A stretch of DNA of 6,536 nt from JAJDNW01 sp039714495 (GTDB lineage Bacteria; Desulfobacterota; Desulfobacteria; Desulfobacterales; B30-G6): the NCBI GenBank assembly GCA_039714495.1, contig JBDLJD010000200.1:1-6536 (forward strand), written 5' to 3'. The position numbers and the translations under genes were made by a program. Below are positions 1 to 5,245 of this stretch, piece by piece; positions within the stretch are counted from its first letter, which is position 1, and each line of letters begins with the position of its first letter. The notes under the pieces are model-generated. The model made no database searches and was not told the DNA's origin. It was given only the letters and a program-made list of their open reading frames with translations.

Positions 1-57
1 ACAGCCATTCCGCTCATCAAGCTGCGACGGTTGATGATGAAATTGGGCGCAGCGTGA
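1..57 (+). CDS. Possible C-terminal tail of a rightward gene, truncated by the window edge
   Basis: Frame 1 is open from the first base to a TGA at 55-57 and would encode TAIPLIKLRRLMMKLGAA. This is a plausible basic C-terminal tail, and a gene here would converge on the Sir2 gene. Eighteen residues are too few to assign a family. The opposite strand also carries a short open frame here (about 31 codons starting near position 111), so coding on either strand is unproven. No clear Rho-independent terminator follows. Confidence 0.22.
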   Translation, partial: TAIPLIKLRRLMMKLGAA

Positions 58-127
58 GGACTTCAGTTATCCAATAACGAATAGCCAGTTTCCAAGTGTT
101 TTCGTGATTCATTTTTTGGGCATCTGC

Positions 128-141
128 CTACTCCCTACTCC
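128..141. repeat. Tandem 7-bp repeat CTACTCC x2 in the intergenic spacer
   Basis: Two perfect head-to-tail copies of CTACTCC lie just downstream of the Sir2 gene. A related CCCTACTC recurs at 176-183 across the Sir2 stop codon. The spacer 58-177 contains no convincing gene or terminator. The only other structure seen is a weak 5-bp hairpin, GTTAT/ATAAC, at 66-78. Confidence 0.5.
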
Positions 142-177
142 TCGCTACATAGTGGTACTTTGGTCTCTGATCTCGCC

Positions 178-945
178 CTACTCTTTGCTTTGTAACTCCC
201 GGGCTTTCTGGTAAATGGCCTGGAGGGCGTCGCCGGCCTTTTCCTGAATCAGCACATCGCTCATGGTGTCGCAGGGCGTCTCGGACAGATTGACGATGGC
301 CAGAAAGGCGCCGTTCTGTTTGGCATACACGGGCATGTGGGCAGCCGGCTGCACCACCAGGGTCGAACCGATTACCATGAAAAAGTCGCTCTTCTGGGAC
401 AGCTCAAGCGCCCGGTTCACTTTGTCCATGGGCATGGACTGGCCAAAGGATATGGTGTCAGGCTTCAGAAATCCCCCGCAGTGGCACTCAGGAGCCGGAT
501 CGCCGTCATCGATCCGTTTGCGGGCGTCTTCGATGGGCGATATCTCACTGCAGGTCATACAGCGAATCCGCCGGGTGTTGCCATGCAGCTCGATCACGGC
601 ATCGTCCGGCAGCCCGGATTCCTGGTGCAGTCCGTCTATATTCTGGGTCACCACGGTCTTGACCAAGCCCATCTCATAAAGGCCGGTCACAGCTTCGTGG
701 CCTTTGTTGGGACGGGCGGCCATCAGATCCGGGTAGAGGGTATGCCACTTTTCCCAGTAGGCGATGCGAGAAGCTCTGGAGGACATGAATTCGTCGAAGT
801 AAACGGGCTTGAACTTGTCCCACAACCCCCCCTGGCTCCGGTAGTCGGGAATGCCGCTCTCGGTGGAAATGCCGGCACCGGTGAAAACGATATTCCTTCC
901 GCTTGCAACCATTTTTTTGGCGATAATATCTATTTCGGCATTCAT
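178..945 (-). CDS. Sir2-family NAD-dependent protein deacetylase (sirtuin)
   Basis: This complete 255-residue cytoplasmic sirtuin should remove acyl groups from protein lysines using NAD+, giving nicotinamide and O-acetyl-ADP-ribose. Family motifs appear in order: NAD-binding GAGISTESGIPDYR (residues 23-36), TQNIDGLHQESG (100-111), catalytic His121 in ELHGN, a zinc site at Cys129/Cys132 and Cys154/Cys156, then GST and IVNLSETP near the C-terminus, which contact NAD. The Tyr-x-x-Arg pair that marks desuccinylase-type (SIRT5/CobB class III) enzymes is not seen after GGLW. Overall it resembles Thermotoga-type class U sirtuins, so deacetylation is the best guess. Length is normal for the family. 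The start is supported by AGAGGT eight bases upstream. It is transcribed away from the tetR operon, with no evident functional link to it, although sirtuins often regulate acyl-CoA-forming enzymes. Confidence 0.95.
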   Translation of the reverse strand: MNAEIDIIAKKMVASGRNIVFTGAGISTESGIPDYRSQGGLWDKFKPVYFDEFMSSRASRIAYWEKWHTLYPDLMAARPNKGHEAVTGLYEMGLVKTVVTQNIDGLHQESGLPDDAVIELHGNTRRIRCMTCSEISPIEDARKRIDDGDPAPECHCGGFLKPDTISFGQSMPMDKVNRALELSQKSDFFMVIGSTLVVQPAAHMPVYAKQNGAFLAIVNLSETPCDTMSDVLIQEKAGDALQAIYQKARELQSKE

Positions 946-952
946 TGATCGT

Positions 953-958
953 ACCTCT
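953..958 (-). promoter_or_regulatory. Ribosome binding site of the Sir2 gene
   Basis: On the minus strand AGAGGT lies eight bases before the ATG at 945-943. This fixes the start, because a second, out-of-frame ATG overlaps it (ATGAATG). Confidence 0.7.
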
Positions 959-960
959 TT

Positions 961-990
961 GTTTATATCTATTTTTAGATGTGGGTTTCA
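961..990 (-). promoter_or_regulatory. Candidate sigma70-like promoter for the Sir2 gene
   Basis: On the minus strand a TATAAA box lies shortly upstream of the ribosome binding site. It is preceded at 18 bp by ATGAAA, which matches TTGACA at 4 of 6 positions. The -35 element is weak, so the call rests mostly on the -10 box and its position. Confidence 0.35.
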
Positions 991-991
991 T

Positions 992-1006
992 GGTGCCAGA
1001 TGCACC
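992..1006. repeat. Short inverted repeat GGTGC-CAGAT-GCACC
   Basis: Perfect 5-bp arms flank a 5-nt loop, just upstream of the -35 region of the Sir2 promoter as read on the minus strand. It could be a regulator half-site pair or may be fortuitous. There is no T-tract, so it is not a terminator. Confidence 0.3.
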
Positions 1007-1080
1007 CCGGATGATCAAGGCTCAAAAGACCAGGAGATGAATTTGGTGCTGCACGGTCATTCATGAAGGTCGTATCAGTC

Positions 1081-1100
1081 CAGATACCATCAGGTATCTG
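1081..1100. repeat. Perfect 8-bp inverted repeat with 4-nt loop (CAGATACC / GGTATCTG)
   Basis: CAGATACC at 1081-1088 is the exact reverse complement of GGTATCTG at 1093-1100, with ATCA between. Neither side has a T-run, which argues against an intrinsic terminator. It could be a protein-binding palindrome or the stem of a small RNA. It lies about 135 bp upstream of the Sir2 start codon and about 230 bp upstream of the tetR promoter, so its target gene is unclear. Confidence 0.5.
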
Positions 1101-1230
1101 ACAATAATCGCATTTCGCGACTGCATAAAGGAATAGCCGGGCAGAGATGTGGTTGGCTATGTGATGACGTGATCATTTTTACCAGATTATCGTGAGTCGA
1201 AAGTTCAATCATAAAAGTCATTGTCAGATA
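1095..1230. repeat. 11-bp inverted repeat pair bounding a 136-bp segment
   Basis: TATCTGACAAT (1095-1105) recurs as its exact reverse complement ATTGTCAGATA (1220-1230). The left copy overlaps the right arm of the 1081-1100 hairpin. The right copy runs into a further small palindrome, AGATA-A-TATCT (1226-1236). The arrangement resembles terminal inverted repeats of a tiny non-coding element or two copies of one binding site in opposite orientation. No target-site duplication is visible. Confidence 0.35.
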
Positions 1231-1327
1231 ATATCTTTAAAATAGGCATATCTTAATCCCCTCAATCGTTTACATGGTTGTTATTTGCATTTGTAATCTT
1301 TGTTAAGTACGTCCATCTATTTCTTTC

Positions 1328-1356
1328 TTGACAGGCACTGGGCACTTAATTACAAA
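1328..1356 (+). promoter_or_regulatory. Sigma70-like promoter of the tetR operon
   Basis: A consensus -35 TTGACA (1328-1333) is separated by 17 bp from TACAAA (1351-1356), which matches TATAAT at 4 of 6 positions. The predicted start point near 1363 falls inside or at the edge of the palindrome at 1364-1377. No second promoter is evident in the short gaps before the next two genes, so this one probably drives all three. Confidence 0.6.
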
Positions 1357-1363
1357 CATAAAT

Positions 1364-1377
1364 GTCAGTCGACCGAC
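1364..1377. promoter_or_regulatory. Candidate TetR-type operator, GTCaGTCGACcGAC
   Basis: This 14-bp palindrome has a single mismatched pair, centred on GTCGAC with GTC/GAC repeated on each side. It sits at the predicted transcription start, about 55 bp ahead of the regulator gene. That is the expected place for autorepression by a TetR-family protein, and the size fits operators of this family. No second copy was seen in the gaps at 2030-2097 or 5212-5245. Confidence 0.5.
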
Positions 1378-1432
1378 CTAAATAAATTCGTGTTTTCCAA
1401 CCAATATTTTTATCGGGCGGGGATATCCCATT

Positions 1433-2029
1433 ATGGGTAGAATACCGGTTAGAGATAAAAGAAGAAAACAGATTATAGAGGCCGTCCACCAGTGTCTTCT
1501 TGAAAAGCCCTTCCACAAGACCTCCATCAAAGATATTGCCCAAAAGGCCGGGCTGAACCATGGCGCCCTGCATTATTATTTTAAAAGTAAAGAGGAGATC
1601 CTTCTTGAATATATCGAGTATTCACAAAAGAAATTCGATAACATCTATAATGAATACCTGAAAAATGATTTCATAGAGCCGAGCACTGACCTGGAAAGAT
1701 TACACGAAATATGGCGCTGGATGTTGAATGAAATGGCCTTTCATAAAGAATACGCGAAAATTTATGTCGAGATCTGGGCCCATGCACAATACAACCCGAA
1801 CGTAATGAAAAAGATCAAAGATATGTACCGCGTGTGGGCAGATCAGCTTACCGCAGAAGTGAACAATGTTGCAAAGTCCAATTCCGAGGCCAGGAAGATA
1901 AGTTTGACCGTTCTATCATTGCTTGAAGGGATGTCGCTGATGTCCAGCCTTTTTGGGAAAAAAGATCTTAAATACGATTTCGACTTCAATGGATTCTTAA
2001 AACTATTGGATACGAATAATAATCAATAA
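1433..2029 (+). CDS. TetR-family transcriptional regulator, BetI-like
   Basis: This 198-residue one-component DNA-binding repressor has a normal length for the family. The N-terminal winged-helix-like TetR domain spans about residues 8-58, with the helix-turn-helix at 30-50 (TSIKDIAQKAGLNHGALHYYF) followed by KSKEEIL, the usual family run. The C-terminal part is helical and resembles the BetI-type ligand domain, with a WAHAQYNP segment and a late LLEGMS helix. The ligand cannot be read from the sequence; given the neighbours it may be the operon's substrate or an intermediate. The start ATG follows a G-rich GGCGGGGA stretch about ten bases upstream, a modest ribosome site. The gene is visibly richer in A/T than the genes on either side. 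A good promoter and palindrome upstream suggest it represses itself and the two following genes. Confidence 0.92.
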   Translation: MGRIPVRDKRRKQIIEAVHQCLLEKPFHKTSIKDIAQKAGLNHGALHYYFKSKEEILLEYIEYSQKKFDNIYNEYLKNDFIEPSTDLERLHEIWRWMLNEMAFHKEYAKIYVEIWAHAQYNPNVMKKIKDMYRVWADQLTAEVNNVAKSNSEARKISLTVLSLLEGMSLMSSLFGKKDLKYDFDFNGFLKLLDTNNNQ

Positions 2030-2068
2030 CTGTGGTACCAAAATTTAGGAAGAAAGCGAACGACGGTA

Positions 2069-2095
2069 ATGATTAAAGCAGGAAACAGGAGGTAA
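2069..2095 (+). other. Possible 8-codon leader micro-ORF ending in the next gene's ribosome site
   Basis: ATG at 2069 opens a frame encoding MIKAGNRR that stops at TAA 2093-2095, inside the ribosome binding region and two bases before the ATG of the large fusion gene. It has no obvious ribosome site of its own. Translational coupling is conceivable, but chance is the simpler explanation. Confidence 0.12.
2087..2093 (+). promoter_or_regulatory. Strong ribosome binding site AGGAGGT
   Basis: A full Shine-Dalgarno match ends four bases before the ATG at 2098. It settles the start of the fusion gene and predicts high translation. Confidence 0.85.
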
Positions 2096-2097
2096 AA

Positions 2098-3777
2098 ATG
2101 AAAAATATACGTGTAAATATGACACGGCTGGAGGTCACAACAGAGAAAATTCCGGCCGGACAAGAGCTGATCGGCGGCAGATGCCTGACCGCGCGAATCC
2201 TCAACCAAGAGGTCTCCCCGGACATTGACCCGTTGTCTGCAGACGCAAAGCTGGTCATCGCCACGGGACCCCTGGCAGGCACCAACGCCTCGTCGCTGGG
2301 AAGGCTGTCCTTCGGCGCTAAAAGCCCTCTGACGCACGGCATAAAAGAATCCAATGTCGGCGGTCCGGCAGGACAGAAAATCGACCGTCTGGGCATCCGT
2401 TCAATTATCATCGAGGGCTGCCCGGCAGACGACAGCATGTATGTCCTGTACCTCAGCCCCGATAATTACTTCCTGGAGAAAGCGGATGATCTCAAGGGCC
2501 TTAAAAACTATGACACCGCAAGCCGACTCCGGGACAAAACCAACAGCAAGGTCACCGTGGTTTCCATTGGACTGGGGGGTGAACGGCGCTGGAAATCCGC
2601 TGCCATAGCCTGTACCGACAAGGATGGGCACTGTTCACGGCATGCAGCCCGGGGGGGGCTGGGATCCGTGATGGGGGCCAAGGGGCTGAAGGCTATCGTC
2701 ATTGATGACAAAGGGGCGCCGCGCGTTTCCTTGAAAGATAAAAACCTGTTCCGCAAAACCCAGCAACAGTTCGCCGAGCTGGTGAAAACAGATTCCCAGA
2801 CCCAGGACATGAGCACCATGGGCACCCCCGGTATCATCGACGCTGTTCGCGCCATCGGTTCCATGCCGGTATTCAATTACGGCAGCGAGCCTCTGGAGGG
2901 GATCGAAAACATCAACGGCGAAGCGTTGAGGAAGCTGGTAAAGGAGCGGGGTGGTTCCACGGAACCCTGCATGCCGGGCTGCCTCATCGGTTGCTCAATC
3001 GTTTTCAACGATGCAGACGGCAACCATGTCACGTCAAGTTTTGAATATGAAACCATCGCCCTGATGGGTACCAACCTGGGTATCACCGACCCCGATGTCG
3101 TAGCGCAGTTCGATCGGATCATCGACGACATCGGCATCGACTCCATCGAACTGGGCAGCGCCATGGGTGTGGCAGCTTCTGCCGGTCGGCTAAAAATGGG
3201 TGATGCCGATGGTGTGTACAAGCTGCTGGAGGAGATTGAACAGGGCACGGATTTCGGCGCCGTGTTGGGGAACGGTGTTGTCGAGACTGCCACGCACTTG
3301 GGAGTAGACAGGATACCGGCCTTCAAGGGCCAGGCCATGCCTGCCCACGATGCCAGGGTTACAAAGACCACCGGCGTCACTTATCTCACCAGCCCACAGG
3401 GCGCCGATCACACGGCCGGGATTTCCTACGAAGATCCACTGGGAACAGAAGGGCAGGTAGACCGCTCACTCAAGATGCAGATTTTCCTTGCCATGGCAGA
3501 TGCCCTTGGATTGTGCATGCTGGCTGCGCCAAGCGATCCGACCCGCCTCCTGGTTTACCTGCGGGGCCTGATCAATGGCCGTTATGGTATCAACGTCAGC
3601 GCGAACCAGCTGTTTGAGATCGGAAAGGAGACCCTGCGCCAGGAACTGAAATTCAATCGGGGAACGGATTTCGAGACGGCCCATTCCTATCCGACCTTTG
3701 TCCGCAAGGAAAAGCTGGCACCCTTGTCAACCGTGTTTGATATCGACCAGGATGAAATCAATTCCATCTGGGACCGG
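2098..3777 (+). other. AOR module of the fusion protein (residues 1 to ~560)
   Basis: The N-terminal pterin-binding domain (about 1-205) shows IRVNMT, ATGPLAGT, SNVGGPAG (85-92) with LGIRSIIIEG (98-107), and the hallmark ARGGLGSVMGAKGLKAIVI (184-202). The second part carries Cys291-x3-Cys295-x3-Cys299 and Cys473 in DALGLC, the expected 4Fe-4S ligands. It also has EYET (316-319), near the place of the active-site Glu of Pyrococcus AOR, IGIDSIELG as the second pterin segment, and GADH with His438 matching the active-site His. The Cys spacing is x3-x3 instead of the x2-x3 of Pyrococcus AOR, so it belongs to a different branch of the family. Tungsten rather than molybdenum is the family expectation, not something visible here. 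No cofactor-synthesis or ferredoxin gene lies in the window. Confidence 0.92.
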
Positions 3778-5211
3778 CTGGAATCAGCCCGCCTGGTTGA
3801 ATCCATGGTGCAGTATCCCTATGTCAAGCGCTATGGCAATATTAAATCCATGCCGGACAAGGGGATGGATCACGACCTGGTCTTCAGCCAGCTGGAAGAA
3901 ATGGCGCAGGAGGAAGACGCCAAATGGAAGAACGGGAAATGTTCCGGTACCATGTATGGCGGCGATCCCAAGATTTTCGAGATGATCGGCCGGGCCTTCA
4001 AATTGTATACACATGTCAATGTTCTTCAGCGGGACCTATGTCCCAGCCAGACCAAATTCGAATCCGAAATCATCGCCATGACCCTTGATTTTCTCAATGC
4101 ACAGGCAGTCAAAGATCATCATCCCGGGGACAAACCCTGCGGTGTCATTGGTACCGGTGGCTCGGACAGTATCATCAGCGCCGTACTGGCCCACCGCAAT
4201 AAGTTTCGGGATGAGCGTGGCATTACCAGGCCGGAAATGATCATGGCCCATACGGCCCATACTGCATTTCGCAAAGGCGCGCAGTATTTCGGCGTCAAGT
4301 TGATCGAAGCACCGGTGGATCCGCAGACCACCCTGGTTGATATGGATTTTGTGAGGGATCATATCAATGACAACACCGTCATGCTGGTGGGATCGGCCGG
4401 AAACTATCCCTATGGCACCATTGACCCCATTGATAAGCTTTCCGACCTGGCGCTGAAGCACGACATAGGGCTTCACGTTGATGGGTGCCTGGGCGGATTC
4501 ATCCTGCCGTGGGGGGAGCAGCTGGGATATGACATCCCGCCTATCGATTTCCGCGTTCCCGGTGTCACATCAATTTCCGCTGACACGCATAAATATGCAT
4601 ACGGCCCCAAGGGAACATCTGTTGTGGTCTACCGGGACAAGAGTTTCCGAAAATACCAGTACACCACCAATCCGGAATGGGTCGGCGGAACGTATGTTTC
4701 TCCCGGTATCGGCGGCAGCCGTTCCGGTGGAATCATTGCCGCTACCTGGGCTGTCATGGTGACACTGGGTAAGGAGGGATATCTGGAGCGGGCCCGCAGG
4801 ATTTTTGAGACATCGTTTACGATGCAGAAATCCGTGACCCGGCATCCGGAGTTGAGATTGATGGGCAGCCCGACGTTCTGCTTCTCTTTCACATCGGACG
4901 AGTTTGACATTTATCACCTCAACGATTTCATGAAGGACCGCGGCTGGCGATTCAATGGCCAGCAATACCCCAGCGCCATCCATATGTGCGTCACCGGACC
5001 CCAGACGCAGCCGGGTCTTGCCGAGGAGTTCGACCGGGACCTGGCGGAGGCTGTTGCCTACGCTAAAAACCCGGCCCGCAGCATCGCCAAGAGCGGCGCT
5101 TTGTACGGTGGACAGGGATCCAAATCCATGATCGAGCACAACGACATGGAGATGATCAGGGATATCATGATCGAATACCAGGACGATTGCCTGGAACAAC
5201 CGGATGACTAA
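2098..5211 (+). CDS. Bifunctional fusion: tungsten-type aldehyde:ferredoxin oxidoreductase + PLP-dependent S1P-lyase-like enzyme
   Basis: One uninterrupted 1037-residue frame joins two enzymes that are normally separate. Residues 1 to about 560 are a nearly full-length AOR. Residues about 583 to 1037 are a complete sphingosine-1-phosphate-lyase-like domain that aligns through to its C-terminal NPKA...GAIYG-like tail (NPARSIAKSGALYG). A short linker at 560-583 replaces the usual end of AOR. No signal peptide or membrane segment is visible, so it should be cytoplasmic; eukaryotic S1P lyase has an N-terminal membrane helix, absent here. By family chemistry the lyase would cleave a phosphorylated 2-amino-alcohol to an aldehyde plus phosphoethanolamine, and the AOR would oxidise an aldehyde to the acid and reduce ferredoxin. 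Product hand-over between modules is my inference. The gene follows tetR by 68 nt and precedes a sugar-type kinase by 34 nt. Domain assignment is firm; substrate and coupling are not known. Confidence 0.93.
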   Translation: MKNIRVNMTRLEVTTEKIPAGQELIGGRCLTARILNQEVSPDIDPLSADAKLVIATGPLAGTNASSLGRLSFGAKSPLTHGIKESNVGGPAGQKIDRLGIRSIIIEGCPADDSMYVLYLSPDNYFLEKADDLKGLKNYDTASRLRDKTNSKVTVVSIGLGGERRWKSAAIACTDKDGHCSRHAARGGLGSVMGAKGLKAIVIDDKGAPRVSLKDKNLFRKTQQQFAELVKTDSQTQDMSTMGTPGIIDAVRAIGSMPVFNYGSEPLEGIENINGEALRKLVKERGGSTEPCMPGCLIGCSIVFNDADGNHVTSSFEYETIALMGTNLGITDPDVVAQFDRIIDDIGIDSIELGSAMGVAASAGRLKMGDADGVYKLLEEIEQGTDFGAVLGNGVVETATHLGVDRIPAFKGQAMPAHDARVTKTTGVTYLTSPQGADHTAGISYEDPLGTEGQVDRSLKMQIFLAMADALGLCMLAAPSDPTRLLVYLRGLINGRYGINVSANQLFEIGKETLRQELKFNRGTDFETAHSYPTFVRKEKLAPLSTVFDIDQDEINSIWDRLESARLVESMVQYPYVKRYGNIKSMPDKGMDHDLVFSQLEEMAQEEDAKWKNGKCSGTMYGGDPKIFEMIGRAFKLYTHVNVLQRDLCPSQTKFESEIIAMTLDFLNAQAVKDHHPGDKPCGVIGTGGSDSIISAVLAHRNKFRDERGITRPEMIMAHTAHTAFRKGAQYFGVKLIEAPVDPQTTLVDMDFVRDHINDNTVMLVGSAGNYPYGTIDPIDKLSDLALKHDIGLHVDGCLGGFILPWGEQLGYDIPPIDFRVPGVTSISADTHKYAYGPKGTSVVVYRDKSFRKYQYTTNPEWVGGTYVSPGIGGSRSGGIIAATWAVMVTLGKEGYLERARRIFETSFTMQKSVTRHPELRLMGSPTFCFSFTSDEFDIYHLNDFMKDRGWRFNGQQYPSAIHMCVTGPQTQPGLAEEFDRDLAEAVAYAKNPARSIAKSGALYGGQGSKSMIEHNDMEMIRDIMIEYQDDCLEQPDD
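3844..5208 (+). other. S1P-lyase-like PLP module of the fusion protein (residues ~583-1037)
   Basis: The module opens with MPDKG (585-589) and WKNGKCSGTMYGG (610-622), matching the W..G..SG.VY segment of S1P lyases, including its Tyr (Tyr620). It continues with PLP-phosphate segment GTGGSDSI (685-692), His721 in HTAHTAF as the ring-stacking His, Asp795 in HVDGCLGGF as partner of the pyridine nitrogen, and Schiff-base Lys832 with a second conserved Lys838 in DTHKYAYGPKG. The WVGGTYVSPGIGGSRSGG stretch matches the family's active-site Tyr region. This pattern fits S1P lyase much better than glutamate or tyrosine decarboxylases, which share the fold. The NPLH motif reads NVLQ (641-644), so the His that should help hold the substrate phosphate seems replaced by Gln644. 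Confidence 0.9.
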
Positions 5212-5235
5212 CCTGATATCCAGGTGATCCATTCC

Positions 5236-5240
5236 AGGAG
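5236..5240 (+). promoter_or_regulatory. Ribosome binding site AGGAG of the kinase gene
   Basis: AGGAG lies five bases before the ATG at 5246, in the 34-nt gap after the fusion gene. It supports this start and the operon arrangement. Confidence 0.75.
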
Positions 5241-5245
5241 CAACC

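Larger units (their letters stand above)
946..1432. other. 487-bp divergent intergenic region without a gene
   Basis: No credible coding sequence is visible on either strand: the open frames that reach into it are short or are antisense shadows of the Sir2 gene. It holds the likely sir2 promoter (961-990), small inverted repeats (992-1006, 1081-1100 and the 1095-1105/1220-1230 pair), and the tetR promoter and operator (1328-1377). From about 1180 to 1430 it is clearly A/T-rich. A length near 500 bp is generous for two divergent promoters, so a small RNA or a decayed element between 1000 and 1250 is possible but not shown. Confidence 0.6.

Noticed and set aside
100..137. Terminator between the left-edge tail and the Sir2 gene
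   Set aside because: The T-run at about 112-117 precedes only a 3-bp stem (GGC/GCC). On either strand there is no stable stem followed by a T-tract.
337..948. 203-residue open frame on the plus strand
   Set aside because: It is a shadow of the Sir2 gene, whose minus-strand product has every sirtuin motif and a good ribosome site.
1160..1175. CRP/FNR-like site (TGTGATGACGTGATCA)
   Set aside because: The TGAT and ATCA half-sites are six bases apart instead of four, and the palindrome has mismatches.
1340..1356. Possible sigma54 promoter (GGGCAC...TACA)
   Set aside because: The -12 element does not match TTGCA, no activator site is visible, and the overlapping TTGACA-based sigma70 promoter is a better match.
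2023..2438. Minus-strand open frames of 104 and 121 residues over the tetR-fusion gap
   Set aside because: They overlap each other and the conserved AOR N-terminus, have no family motifs and no persuasive ribosome sites.
3844..3990. Separate translation start for the lyase module inside the fusion gene
   Set aside because: In-frame ATG codons near 3850-3865 lack a Shine-Dalgarno sequence, and the AGGAGGAAG near 3907 leads to an out-of-frame ATG.
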